Shown: positions 35,948-48,292 of the stretch, piece after piece
Layout: each line of letters starts with the position of its first letter
How positions within the stretch are numbered: the first letter of the stretch is position 1
Assembly (NCBI RefSeq): GCF_034702125.1
Contig: NC_085873.1
Span: 53,681,799 to 53,745,798, forward strand
Reading direction: 5' to 3'
Length of the DNA: 64,000 nt
Source: Engraulis encrasicolus
Taxonomy: Eukaryota > Chordata > Actinopteri > Clupeiformes > Engraulidae
Notes under the pieces: generated by a model
What the model saw: the letters and a program-made list of their open reading frames with translations, nothing else
Told to the model about the DNA's origin: nothing
Databases searched by the model: none
Translations under genes and position numbers: made by a program

Positions 35948-36299
35948 TATTAGGTGCAAGATTATGTGTACTTGTGGATGTGAGTGTGAATTTTCAAGCC
36001 ACTGTTGCTGCAGCTATATGCAGTAATTGCAGACATTCATTGATATGCATCAGCAAAAACACAGTCTATGCCAATTCAAACTTTTAATTGCACATCAGTA
36101 TGTAGAGTATGCATCAACACCAGCACTACTTCATTTTTTTAATGTTTAATGCAACGAGCTCTGGCACATCCTCGACAGAAACACTGTCTATTTTGCATTA
36201 TGAATTGTCGAGGGACACGTGTTGGCTGGGCTGTGAATTAGCCTTCACATGCAGAGAGGAGACACTTAACAGTGGTGATGTGCTGCGGAGGTGCATGCT

Positions 36300-36330
36300 G
36301 TTAACTCACTTGTGGAAGATCTTGAAGGCA
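36300..36330 (-). repeat. Intronic copy of the donor side of the 101-nt dock5 exon
   Basis: The phrase gttaactcacttgtggaaga recurs with flanking gtgctg(c/t)gg(a/g)ggtgca on the intron side, offset 137 bp. It holds the sense-strand sequence AAGATCTTCCACAA/GTGAGT. The potential second donor follows 36310. Confidence 0.93.
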
Positions 36331-36446
36331 GATCTATGAACACCCTGCCCCCCTGACTTCTTGCAGTGTGGTCCTGTTATTATGTCAACTATGTTGAATC
36401 TAGCTTTAGTGGTGGTGTGCTGTGGGGGTGCAGGCGGTTAACTCAC

Positions 36447-36547
36447 TTGTGGAAGATCTTGGCCCGTTTGTCGCTGGAGAAGTTCTCCAGCTGCAGAGAC
36501 TCCTGGGTCAGGAAAGCCACCGCCAAGTGGAAGTAATTATTCCACAA
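36447..36547 (-). CDS. dock5: dock5 coding exon, 101 nt
   Basis: The exon encodes [18 protein letters not shown] then [15 protein letters not shown] plus two bases of Lys. It matches the DOCK-A block upstream of the GFEIRDMWYN motif almost residue for residue. The acceptor is GTCTTCTTCAG and the donor CCACAA/GTGAGT. It follows TNFELQ of the exon at 39162-39240. Both edges of this exon are copied in the flanking introns, the only exon here with both sides affected. Confidence 0.94.
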
Positions 36548-36619
36548 CTGAAGAAGACAAGGAGGACATTACATTACATTACATAATATAATATTACATT
36601 ACATTACATAATATAACAT

Positions 36620-36682
36620 TACATAAGGCCACCGCCAAGTGGAAGAAATTATTCCACAGCTGAAGAGGACAAGGAGGACACA
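36620..36682 (-). repeat. Intronic copy of the acceptor side of the 101-nt dock5 exon
   Basis: About 55 bp, gccaccgccaagtggaag(t/a) through caaggaggaca, repeat 112 bp upstream of the true junction. The copy encodes LWNNFFHLAVA after a potential acceptor (TCCTCTTCAG) with first base 36659, then runs into attacatt-type repeat and a stop. Confidence 0.95.
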
Positions 36683-36960
36683 CAATCATTGCATTACATT
36701 ATATAACATTACATAATTACATTACAGTAATATACTTAGCTTATGTTTGAAGTGACCGACAGTTATTACAGAGCAGAGGTTCACAACCTTTTTTGAAAAA
36801 AAAAAACGCCCAATTGACCTCATCATTTGCCTCCTAACAACGCCCGTTCTGCCTCCTCTCAGCTGCATCTCTCTAAGGTTAAGTTTAAGCCTCATTCACA
36901 CGTCGCTGCTAGTTACTTGCTCAGCGAGTTAAGTCAATATGATGTCTTTTGCTTTGGTCT

Positions 36961-37119
36961 TTTTTTAACTTTATTCATGATACGACGGTGAAGGTGGTGA
37001 CAGGAAGTGAGTGGGGAGAGAGAGAGAGGGGGAAGGGCCGGCAAAGGACCCGGGCCGGGAATCGAACCCGGGTCAGCCGCATGGTAGACGAGTGCCCTAC
37101 CGTTTGGCCACGGCAGGGC
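36961..37119 (-). mobile_element. tRNA-derived SINE, second family
   Basis: On the minus strand a tRNA-like head has A box TGGCCAAACGG (37100-37110) and B box GGTTCGATTCC (37058-37068). It is followed by a pyrimidine-rich body, cacttcctgtcaccaccttc and a 3' end with tgaataaagttaaaaaa. Its tail differs from the (TGTAA)n SINEs, so it is a separate family. Confidence 0.88.
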
Positions 37120-37639
37120 CCAATACGACGTCCATGTGTTCCGGCGAAGTGAGTTGGTGAGCAGGCGAGGAGTGTACAAGCGATGCGGGCTGGTTCCGAG
37201 TTGAAAATATTTTAACTTCGAGAGAGGCGAGTTAGCGAGTAACCAATTGGAATGCAGAGTTCGGTACTTCTCACATTTGCATTGGCAGTTAAAGCCGCGG
37301 GAACGTTTAGCGAAGGTTCCATGAGCGAGTGGCGAGTAGGTGAGCATTGTATGTGAACGTAGCTTTAGGTCAAGGACACTTCAGCCATGGACTGAGGAGA
37401 TGAGGCAGGGCTTCGAATCTGGAACCTCAATCTTACACAGGGCACGGACACTCAGTTCTAGGACACATGACTCAATAGAGAAAATCTTAGAGCTACTGTA
37501 TGGGGTTAGACGTTCAACAAGGTACAGTAGTGTCACACAGAAATGCCTCAGCTAGTGATCTATAGTGGGCATGGCCTCTACCACCTGCACTACACTGAAT
37601 AGGTGATGGTGCCCCTTATGAGTGAGCGGTTTACGATAC

Positions 37640-37860
37640 GAGAGGCACATACAGGGTGATTAAGGGGGCTTGTGGCGCCCGGCAACATATGATGGAGAGG
37701 CCCCGGCTCTGTTTGCTCCGCCACGAGTCTCTCAAGGCCCATTCAATTACTCCTCACAGTACAGGGGCCATTACCATTGTGACGACGGCAAAAGACATAT
37801 TTTCCCTCCCTGATATTTTCAGCTGGAGTGTTCAATACTGTTGGGCATGATTAAACACAC
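37640..37860. other. Complex intron segment (possible conserved non-coding element)
   Basis: Balanced, non-repetitive DNA between a SINE and simple repeats, with words such as caattactcctcacagtac and ggccattaccattgtgacga. No coding frame. Suggested only by contrast with the surrounding repeats. Confidence 0.2.
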
Positions 37861-37924
37861 AGCACTGCACTGCACTGCACATGGGACAAATACAGCCGAT
37901 GTGGAGCAGATCCTGGTGAATGGA

Positions 37925-38185
37925 CTAATAATAAACTGCTCTCTACTCTACTCCACAACAGGCCTGCGTACCGTATACATCATAGTTATATATATACTGT
38001 AGCTACTACCTCCTCCAGATATTACACACAATCACAATACAGCTAAGCTCTCTTTATTCTTTATCTAAATAATAAACTGCTCTCTACTCTACTCCACAAC
38101 AGGCCTGCGTACACATACATACATCATAGTTATACAGTATATAGCTAAGACCTCCTCCAGAGATTGATGATACAGCTAAGCTACA
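37925..38185. repeat. Tandem duplication of about 145 bp
   Basis: aataataaactgctctctac through acaggcctgcgtac and atacatcatagttata, then ctcctccaga, occur twice (37928-38020 and 38068-38165). Confidence 0.9.
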
Positions 38186-38224
38186 GGTATCTTTATCTAT
38201 TTATCTCTTAATTTCTCTCTCTCG

Positions 38225-38345
<121 letters not shown>

Positions 38346-38699
38346 GTTGGAAAGGTGGCAGTAAGAATGGAGACCTTACATATATTGCCACTATATGGTC
38401 TGTGCTTTGCATCTCTCTACTCCCCCCACCTCCCCACGCCACCACTGCTTCCCTGCCAGAGGTAACCAAAAACAGAGGGGTGTCACTCCTCGCCCGTCAG
38501 GCACCCATATTAATGGCCCGTGAAATGAAACAGCAATAGGCCGTGACGTGCAAGTTCTCACTTCGCAGGTCATAAAGGAAAGATCGCTTTATTACACTGA
38601 CATGTTCATTATCAACAGCCAACACATTCACACCATCTGTCAATGGCATCATCTGTGTGTACAGTACTCCTGCCTTTACAGCATGGAAATGCAATATGC

Positions 38700-38945
38700 C
38701 ACTCAGGACACTGTGCAATATGGGGACTGTGCAATATGGGGACTGTGCAATATGGGGACTGTGCAATATGGGGACTGTGCAATATGGGGACTGTGCAATA
38801 TGCCACTCCAGGACACTGTGCAATATGGGGACTGTGCAATATGGGGACTGTGCAATATGGGGACTGTGCAATATGGGGACTGTGCAATATGGGGACTGTG
38901 CAATATGGGGACTGTGCAATATGGGGACTGTGCAATATGCCACTC
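38700..38945. repeat. 16-bp minisatellite (GTGCAATATGGGGACT)n
   Basis: Two arrays of the 16-bp unit, about 5 and 8 copies, are each bracketed by gcaatatgccactc(a/c)(c/a)ggac. The units are almost identical, so the array is young. Because 16 is not a multiple of three, all six frames stay open for up to 145 codons; none is a gene. Confidence 0.97.
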
Positions 38946-39161
38946 AGGACCATGTAGGTTTGAAGGTACAGGAGCTTGGCTGTGATGTGTCCAGTGATGG
39001 TGGGGACTTGTCATTACACTACAAAAGCTGAACTTGACGGCTGGTGGAGAACAGAGGATGTCATGGTGCGGTGCCTTAGCACATTGAGAGACAACCCCCC
39101 CCCAACCCCTCCCATCCATCACCCCTCCCCCTCAGCTCTGAAAGATTGAAGGATTTCTTAC

Positions 39162-39240
39162 CTGGAGCTCGAAGTTGGTCTGGTCCAGGAACTTCTTGTT
39201 CAGCACCGTGGCATACTGATTGATGGCCCTCAAGAAGACC
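39162..39240 (-). CDS. dock5: dock5 coding exon, 79 nt (most 5' one recognised)
   Basis: After one base completing a codon, the exon encodes VFLRAINQYATVLNKKFL then DQTNFELQ, the DOCK-A motif LRAINQYADVLNKKFLDQ. The acceptor is CTTATCTTCCAG before 39240 and the donor CTCCAG/GTAAGA after 39162. It continues in phase into the exon at 36547. The preceding exon was not found in the remaining 24.7 kb of the window, which implies a long intron or an exon too short or diverged to recognise by eye. Confidence 0.92.
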
Positions 39241-39400
39241 CTGGAAGATAAGAGAACAGCCCTTTACACGTCTTGTCTTGTTACTTGTTACAGCTTTTTA
39301 ACACTGGTGAAGGTGAAGAAGACTCTGGAAGATAAGAGAACAGCCCTTTATACGTCTTGTCTTGTTACTTGTTACAGCTTTTTAACACTGGTGAAGGTGT
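39241..39400 (-). repeat. 84-bp tandem duplication covering the acceptor of the 79-nt dock5 exon
   Basis: The sequence from 39232 (aagaagac(c/t)ctggaagataa) to 39315 is repeated at 39316-39399 with only a few changes. The copy contains CTTATCTTCCAG and the first eight or so exon bases, a potential exon start at 39324. Reading from there reaches TAA after about 12 codons. Confidence 0.95.
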
Positions 39401-39419
39401 GCTGTGCTGTTTCACAATC

Positions 39420-39840
39420 TGCCTGCCTGACTGCCAGGGGCCCTGTCAGGTGGCATCGAGTGCTAACGCCGCCATTGTAAAACTTAATGTCCGCCTCTCA
39501 TTGGGAGAATAGAAGCCGTAATTTCCTCACCAACGAGGGGGCAAAATATATTATTCTAATTCCCCTCACCCTCATACAATAGGGGCTCTGCTCACGAGGC
39601 TGCCGCGGCTGGTCGTAAACCCCCCTTATTAACCATTACACCAGGCGCTCATCTCCACACGCATCTCACCTTCTGCACTGTGTGGTACGTAGCCAGGAGC
39701 GGCATAGTGTAGTGCGGCGCGGCTCGCAGAGGGAGAGTGGATAAGACACAGATGATAAAGTTAATCACCTCTCTGACGACGCCAGCAGCAGGAACACATT
39801 AGCCTGCTACGCTAACTCTAACGAGGCCGGCACTCCACTT
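39420..39840. other. Complex, GC-balanced intron segment (possible conserved non-coding element)
   Basis: High-complexity DNA without repeats, for example gccgccattgtaaaacttaa and ggctggtcgtaaaccccc. It lies between a duplicated exon junction and a (GA)n tract. No coding frame. Speculative. Confidence 0.25.
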
Positions 39841-39858
39841 AATGTGATGGGAGAGGAG

Positions 39859-39860
<2 letters not shown>

Positions 39861-39922
<62 letters not shown>
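39861..39922. repeat. (GA)n microsatellite
   Basis: About 30 GA units. Confidence 0.98.
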
Positions 39923-39925
<3 letters not shown>

Positions 39926-40182
39926 AAGATACGGATGAGAGAGGAGAAGAATATGAAGGACTGCGAGACTGCTTAATATCCATTTGCACACCTTCACATA
40001 CGCCTTTCATTATTAATCTTATTTATTACTTATTTAGAATTGTTCATAATTGTTTATAGTTTTCTCCCCTCTTCTCTGTTCGACAGCAGCAGGTATGGCA
40101 TCATCATCTCATCATAATTCTTCAAATTTCTTCCAAAAACCTCACCGTCCTTCTGCTCAGACAGCACTCTACAATCACTTCA

Positions 40183-40323
40183 CCAAGTAGTAGTAGTGCT
40201 ATCAACTGCCACTCAGACCAAGTAGTAGTAGTGCTATCAACTGCCACTCAGACCAAGTAGTAGTAGTGCTATCAACTGCCACTCAGACCAAGTAGTAGTA
40301 GTGCTATCAACTGCCACTCAGAC
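40183..40323. repeat. 35-bp tandem repeat, four copies
   Basis: The unit is accaagtagtagtagtgcta followed by tcaactgccactcag. The copies are virtually identical. Confidence 0.97.
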
Positions 40324-40329
40324 GGGAAG

Positions 40330-41990
40330 ACAGTGAGTCAATGAAACCCTTCGGTCCAGGGTTAAACGCTGTCAAATGTCTCTTAAAAATTCTCAAGATC
40401 GATGCTCAAATAGCGATGGCTTGTGTCAGCAATACAGGCAGACAGCTTTGATAAGTGTCACCAAGGGGTTCACAAGAGATGGGGCGGCACTCAGCCAGGA
40501 TATCTACTGGAGTACTTTATCAGCTGAAGAAGACTCAAAACATGCAGCACAGTAACCTTTAAGTGTGCCGCTGGTGTTAAGCACATGGGCTAATGAAACA
40601 AGCTCATTAGTCACACTTTCATTAACTTCCTCAGGCTCTCAGGAAGTCCCTAACAGGAGGAGGAAGGAGTGGGACTACTGGATAAGCACTCAGGGTTGCT
40701 GATGCTGAAATTACAACATCACCTCTGCATACACAGCCTCAATCTGATAAAATACTTGCAGATATAAGAAGAGAATTGGCTAAATGTTCCATTTAAACAC
40801 ACTGGGGAAATTTCGAGAAAATCTGATCAGATACAGCTGCAAACATTTTCAATCAGACATTCATTGTTCTTCTGTAAGTAATTCAGTGTAGTATACTGCA
40901 ACACCAAAGGATCCTGACAATGCACTTGCCCTTTTTTCCTCACCAAAAAAAGGAAGACTTTTTCCACATCAAAGTTTAAACTTTACACCGGGTTGAAGCT
41001 CAGAGTCCCTCTGGACCAGTGAAGTTCACCTGATTGACACTTCTGGTTCAGGCCCTGCAGCCTTGATTAAGGGCTCTTATGGTTGGGCAGGATGGGCGAT
41101 TTTACAGCATATGCACAGCACTACTTTGTCAGCCCTACAGTCAGAAATGGAGCCAAATGTTGGACGTGTTCCACCTTTTATATGAGCAAGGCATCCTCAT
41201 TTCAGGCCACTTCTGCAGTGGAAATCTTGCATGTAAATGTAAATTGATGCCTTAGACCTTTGAAATGTGCGTCAGTTAAAAGTTCATAAATAGCTAAATA
41301 ATTTATGTTGCATGCACTACTGCACTATGATATATATATATGCACCCACATATACGTAATGACTTACATCTGCACATTAATAAACCGTACAAAGACTGAT
41401 TTCACAAAGGCAGCAGGAAAAGAGGGTATATTTCAAGAAAGGCATTCTCTCAGAAGCAGTCTGATTCACATGAGGAAATCCATAACCCCTGTAGGTGTTG
41501 ACTCACTGCTTCCTCATGAAAATGGGGGAAGAATAAACCCAAATGCATAACCTTCCCATTATGGCTGATAGAATACAAATACAATGGGATTCACTGCTGT
41601 TCCCATATTGCCCCATGAGAATATATTGCTCTTGATATTCAACACAACGTGCAGAGTCCACACAGGTGTTTGGTACTAAACATGCACTTTAAATTCACAT
41701 TATATTGATGGACTTTGTCCTTGCGCTAAAATAAAATATAAATGGGAGAGCTGGACCGTCATAAAGATGTAGATTTCTACCTTTGAACCGCATTGACCAC
41801 CAGAAGCAGAGACCTCTAATACTCCACACAAACTTCAATCACTCCTTGATCATACAGTGGTACAGGAAGTGCTGATTGTAATTCAGCCAATCACACTGAA
41901 GAGATGGCACGCGGGGGTCAGTGCAGTGCATGCCAGTTGTGCAATGGAGAGTGCTGCCAGTAAGCAGCGTCCAACATAGCTCATCAGCTG
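40330..41990. other. Low-repeat intron or flanking DNA
   Basis: About 1.6 kb of AT-rich, apparently unique DNA. No exon, RNA gene or mobile element was recognised. Confidence 0.5.
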
Positions 41991-41997
41991 CTGTCAA

Positions 41998-42405
41998 GCC
42001 CAGGAAATAAGTAAGGGTTAACGTTTGGCGAGAAGGTCGCTACCGTGGAATAGCAGTACGACAGAGAGAATCTTTAGAGTGACAAAAGACCGGACCCCCT
42101 GCGGAGTGATATGAAACATTCGCTTTAGCCACTGACTTGTATACAAGCCAGTGGCTTTAGCAGTGAACGTCTTGTTGCCATTGACAGCGGTAGCCAGGAC
42201 AACGGGTGCTGTCTATCACAGAAGCTGATTAGAGTCTTGTTGAAAAGTCGCTTTAGCAGTGAAAAGTCTTGTTGCCATTGACAGCGGTCTGTTATAGACC
42301 AACCCGTCCGTTATCGAAAAATAACAGACGTCCGAACGTTGGGGAGCCCCGTTGAAATGAATGGAGCATTCGACAGATGACGTCACAACCATATAATAAA
42401 GAGGA
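41998..42405 (-). mobile_element. Palindromic MITE-like element, copy A
   Basis: The segment starts aagggttaacgtttggcgag and ends ttgacgt-type text before ccatataataaag. It contains ctgacttgtatacaagccag (a perfect hairpin) and tctgttatagaccaaccc with gtccgttatcgaaaaataac. Near-identical or inverted copies occur at 43996-44200, 44890-45228 and 45229-45370. No protein is encoded. Confidence 0.75.
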
Positions 42406-42479
42406 ATTAAGTCCCTCTCCAGGCAAAGGCAAACATTATCTGAGGACCATATGGGAGTTTAACATAACATCTGTAGAGA

Positions 42480-42600
42480 GCTCTGATTAGCAGGGGGTGG
42501 TGGGGGTGGTGGTGGTGGTGGTGGTGGGAGAGGTGTGGTGGTGGTGGGAGGGGGGAGATGGGCTGCTGCTGCTGGTGGTGGTGGGAGAGATGGGGAGTGG
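42480..42600. repeat. (GGT)n-rich tract
   Basis: Two clusters of GGTGGT with gggaga interruptions. Confidence 0.93.
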
Positions 42601-42689
42601 TGGAGTGTTTAAGGGTCTGGGGGATGCTGTTCTTAGACTTCTGTGATTCGTGTGAGCAGAAATGCATCGTAGTCACAGCCATGACTGCT

Positions 42690-42830
42690 GACAGCTTTGG
42701 TCAGTACCAGGACAAACTCATCTGAGAGGGCCCCCCTCCAAATACACACGATGTAATGCAAACCCAATTCTGGGCTCCCTCTCTCCCTGGGCACAGGACA
42801 ACTGACCCCTTTGCTGCCCCCCGGTCTTCT
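42690..42830. repeat. Dispersed repeat, copy 2 (partner at 17255-17400)
   Basis: Same order of shared words as copy 1. It ends in ccccggtc followed by unrelated sequence. Confidence 0.7.
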
Positions 42831-43411
42831 TCCCTGGTCACAGCCAGCCTGCCCGCAGTCCTTCCGCCTGATTTCAATAAGTGCTGAATCTGATCAGGAA
42901 GTACTACAGAGGAAAATTAGCTTCAGGAAGGAGGAGTGTGAAGACTTTTCTGATTGGCCGTTGCCACTGCTTCTACTTATGGAGTTTCACGGTGGATGCT
43001 GCAGCAGCTGTTTAAATTCTGCTGGCGTGTGTGTGTGTGTGTGTGTGTGTCCTCATTTTTTGATTAGGTCGGTTCCCCGTCCATGAAATATTTAAATCAG
43101 GCATTTGAGGAACACATTTTGGAAGTTACTGAACTAGTTATCTTTGTCATTAGCCTCAGAAAACAGCCAACATGAAAATTTTAAGGCTCCTCTTCCTGCA
43201 TTAGTTCATTTGCCAATATGATGATTTTCAAAATGCTGACAGGAAACGCTTGAATTTCAATGCACAAAGCAAAGCTTATTTCAACAATAGTACTGACTCA
43301 ATGCAGACAAGCAAAGCTTATTTCAATGCTGACTCAATCCAAGCCTGAGATTACAGGACAGGGCCAGAGAGCAAACATGGGAGACACAAAGACAGGCAAG
43401 TATGCTACATG

Positions 43412-43602
43412 ACATTACATTACACATTGAGACGCTTTTTAAACCAAAGCGACTTATAGCTATTTAGGAACAGGGAATTGGTTACATGCCCTGGAGGTGC
43501 CTTGCTCAAGGGTACTTCAGCCATGGATGAAGGCGCTGGTAAAACCTGCAACCCTCTGATCTAAAGACCAGCGCTCTAACCATTGAGCCGTGGCTGCCCT
43601 GT
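43412..43602 (-). mobile_element. tRNA-derived SINE with (TGTAA)n tail, minus strand
   Basis: On the minus strand the head reads gcagccacggctcaatggtt agagcgctggtc, then a degenerate B box (gcaggttttacc). The body contains ccttgagcaaggcacctcca, the 3' part aagcgtctcaatgtgtaatg. It is an older member of the family at 23512-23741. Confidence 0.8.
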
Positions 43603-45437
43603 AATCGTGTATACAACTACTGACAACCAATGATTTGTCATCTGCAGCAAAGGAACAGCTTACAGCTCCCAAGACATGTCTACTGTCTTGTCATATACCA
43701 CTGCACATTAAGATAACATGTATGGTTTCTAAAGCCCTAGAGGCATACATAGATCTCAGTAATAATACACAAATGTGCTGCATATACATGTATGTGGCTT
43801 CATAATGTCTTCTAAATGTGGAGTGCAGTCTGCAATGGCATATCACAGCCTGTTTTACATTAGGCGTTGATGACCATTGAGCAATATGTACCTATGGAAT
43901 CTCCATTACACATCTACTAGGGGTGTAACTGTATATAATATATACCTATGGAATCTCCATTACACATCTACTAGGGGTGTAACTGTATTTATTATATGGT
44001 GTGGACGTCATCGGTCGAATGCTCCATTCATTTCAACGGGGCTCCCCAACGTTCGCACGTCTGTTATTTTTCGATAACGGACGGGTTGGTCTATAACAGA
44101 CCGCTGTCAATGGCAACAAGACTTTTCACTGCTAAAGCGACTTTTCAACAAGACTCTAATCAGCTGCTGTGATAGAGAACACCTGTTGTCCTGGCTACCT
44201 AGCTGTTGCCTAGCGGTGTTCCACAACGGCACTGTTTTGTTTTGCGCAGCAACAATCTTTTGACATTAAAAACTATAATAGACTTAACATTAAATAGGCC
44301 TAAAGAAATGTCCCCGCCATGTGTGAATCATTTAAGTATATCCATATAATAAGCGGGTTAACTTTCGGCGAGTCGGTCGCTTTGTGGAATAGCAGCACTT
44401 CAGAGAGAACAAGACCCCTCCGGTCCGCGTCGGGGTCTAAAGATTCTCTCTGTCGTGCTGCTATTCCACGGTAGCGACCTTCTCGCCGAACGTTAACCCT
44501 TACTTATCATATGGTTGTGACGTCATCGGTCGAATGCTCCATTCATTTCAGCGGGGCTCCCCAACGTTCGCACGTCTGTTATGTAAGGGTTAATGTTCGG
44601 CGAGAAGGTCGCTACCGTGGAATAGCAGCACGACAGAGAGAATCTTTAGACCCTGACGCGGAGCGGAGGGGTCTTGTTCTCTCTGAAGTGCTGCTATTCC
44701 ACAAAGCGACCGACTCGCCGAAAGTTAACCCGCTTATTATATGGATATACTTAAATGATTCACACATGCGGGGACATTTCTTTAGACCTATTTAATGTTA
44801 AGATTGTTGCTGCGCAAAACAAAACAGTGCCGTTGTGGAACACCGCTAGGCAACAGCTAGGTAGGCTAGCCAGGACAACAGATGTTGTCTATCACAGCAG
44901 CTGATTAGAGTGACAAAAGACCGGACCCCCTGCGGAGTGATATGAAACATTCGCTTTAGCCACTGACTTGTATACAAGCCAGTGGCTTTAGCAGTGAACG
45001 TCTTGTTGCCATTGACAGCGGTAGCCAGGACAACGGGTGCTGTCTATCACAGCAGCTGATTAGAGTCTTGTTGAAAAGTCGCTTTAGCAGTGAAAAGTCT
45101 TGTTGCCATTGACAGCGGTCTGTTATAGACCAACCCGTCCGTTATCGAAAAATAACAGACGTCCGAACGTTGGGGAGCACCGTTGAAATGAATGGAGCAT
45201 TCGACAGATGACGTCACAACCATATAATAATTTTCGATAACGGACGGGTTGGTCTATAACAGACCGCTGTCAATGGCAACAAGACTTTTCACTGCTAAAG
45301 CGACTTTTCAACAAGACTCTAATCAGCTGCTGTGATAGGCAACACCTGTTGTCCTGGCTACCTAGCTGTTGTGTAGATAGCGGTGTTCCACAACGGCACT
45401 GTTTTGTTTTGCGCAGCAACAATCTTAACATTAAATA

Positions 45438-46651
<1,214 letters not shown>

Positions 46652-46854
46652 GGCCTAAAGAAATGTCCCCGCCATGTGTGAATCATGTAAGTATATCCAT
46701 ATAATAAGCGGGTTAACTTTCGGCGAGTCGGTCGCTTTGTGGAATAGCAGCACTTCAGAGAGAACAAGACCCCTCCGCTCCGCGACGGGGTCTAAAGATT
46801 CTCTCTGTCGTGCTGCTATTCCACGGTAGCGACCTTCTCGCCGAACGTTAACCC

Positions 46855-47110
46855 TTACATAATATATACCTACGGAATCTCCATTACACATCTACTAGGG
46901 GTGTAACTGTATATAATATATACCGATGGAGTCTCCATTACACATCTAGGGGTGTAACTGTATATAATATATACCTACGGAATCTCCATTACACATCTAC
47001 TGGGGGTGTAACTGTATATAATATATACCGATGGAATCTCCATTACACATCTAGGGGTGTAACTGTATATAATATATACCTATGGAATCTCCAATACACA
47101 TCTACGTACA
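46855..47110. repeat. Tandem repeat of about 54 bp, about five copies (related copies at 43885-44000)
   Basis: The unit reads tatataatatatacc(t/g)a(t/c)gga followed by tctccattacacatctac and taggggtgtaac. The related array at 43885-44000 lies at the far side of the MITE cluster, so the cluster appears to have inserted within a once-continuous array. Confidence 0.88.
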
Positions 47111-47214
47111 TGTGTGTAGACATGACTAGGAATTCTCATTCACCCCAGCATGCAGCTGATATCCTACAGCTCCACATGGCTCCAACAGCCCATGACTAAA
47201 CCACACACAGAGAC

Positions 47215-47231
47215 ACTCTCTCTTTCTCTTT

Positions 47232-47308
<77 letters not shown>

Positions 47309-47310
47309 GC
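47215..47310. repeat. (TC)n microsatellite
   Basis: Two CT blocks separated by ttttac. Confidence 0.97.
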
Positions 47311-47436
47311 AGGCAGAGCCTCCTCTCAGCACATCTCACTCAATTTTCTGCTGTTGTGAGCACGCGTATATAGATGATACGCTTAACTCCGGGCTAATGG
47401 TATAGTGTGTTTCCATCCAGTGCACCTGTCCCTGAG

Positions 47437-47700
47437 AGAAATATTACTGCTCCATATGCCATGTCCTACCAAGAGGAGGAGCAGGGAAATATTACTGCTC
47501 CATATGCCATGTCCTACCAAGAGGAGGAGCAGGGAAATATTACTGCTCCATGATAGGCCATGTCCTACCAAGAGGAGGAACAGGGAAATATTACTGCTCC
47601 ATGATAGGCCATGTCCTACCAAGAGGAGGAACAGGGAAATATTACTGCTCCATGATAGGCCATGTCCTACCAAGAGGAGGAACAGGGAAATATTACAAAG
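47437..47700. repeat. 47-51-bp minisatellite, five to six copies
   Basis: The unit is gaaatattactgctccat(gatag)gcc followed by atgtcctaccaagaggagga (a/g)cagg. Two copies lack the internal 4-bp gata-type insertion. Confidence 0.95.
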
Positions 47701-48292
47701 ATAGGGAGAAGGTGAACATTTCCAATAATATTTTTCATGGGCTATATTTATTTCCATTTCTCCTGGGCCAGGTGTAATTGTCGCTAAGTGAATTAGTCAA
47801 GCCAATATGGCGGAGCAGAGGTGGGGGTGGGCAGGGCACACAGCGGGACAGAGGCCTGTCTAAAACGATTACTGAAAAGCCCCTTTATAGGAGCCGCAGC
47901 GGAATAGGATTCTGTACACACACATACTCACACTCACACTCCCCCATACACACATACTCACACACACACACCATTCTCACACTCACACATACACACCATG
48001 CTCTCACACACTCCCCTGAGTTGGAGACTCTGTAATCCTAGCTGTGTGCTCTGCTCTGCTGGCACAGGGCAGACGATCTTAATAGCTTCTACAATCGGTT
48101 TAATTGTCCTGCCATTGTGAATGCTACCAGCAAGGGGACAGACATTAACTCCTCTGGATCACCCTACACACCTACCACGGACAACTTCACTCCCAGCACA
48201 GCACCCCCTCCTCCATCACACTTTGACCCTGCCAGGGGCTCTCCTCCCCCCGGACCACCTCTGAATGCTCAACAGCAACGACCCCACCCCCT

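Noticed and set aside
36560..36730. SINE insertion next to the 101-nt dock5 exon
   Set aside because: Only attacatt repeats are present, with no head or body; it is better explained as part of the junction duplication and slippage.
36961..37119. Functional tRNA gene on the minus strand
   Set aside because: A and B boxes are present, but the sequence continues into a pyrimidine-rich SINE body and an A-rich 3' end.
38497..39122. Several open frames with HSPHIAQSPYCTVPIL-type repeats
   Set aside because: 16-bp minisatellite; period not divisible by three keeps all frames open.
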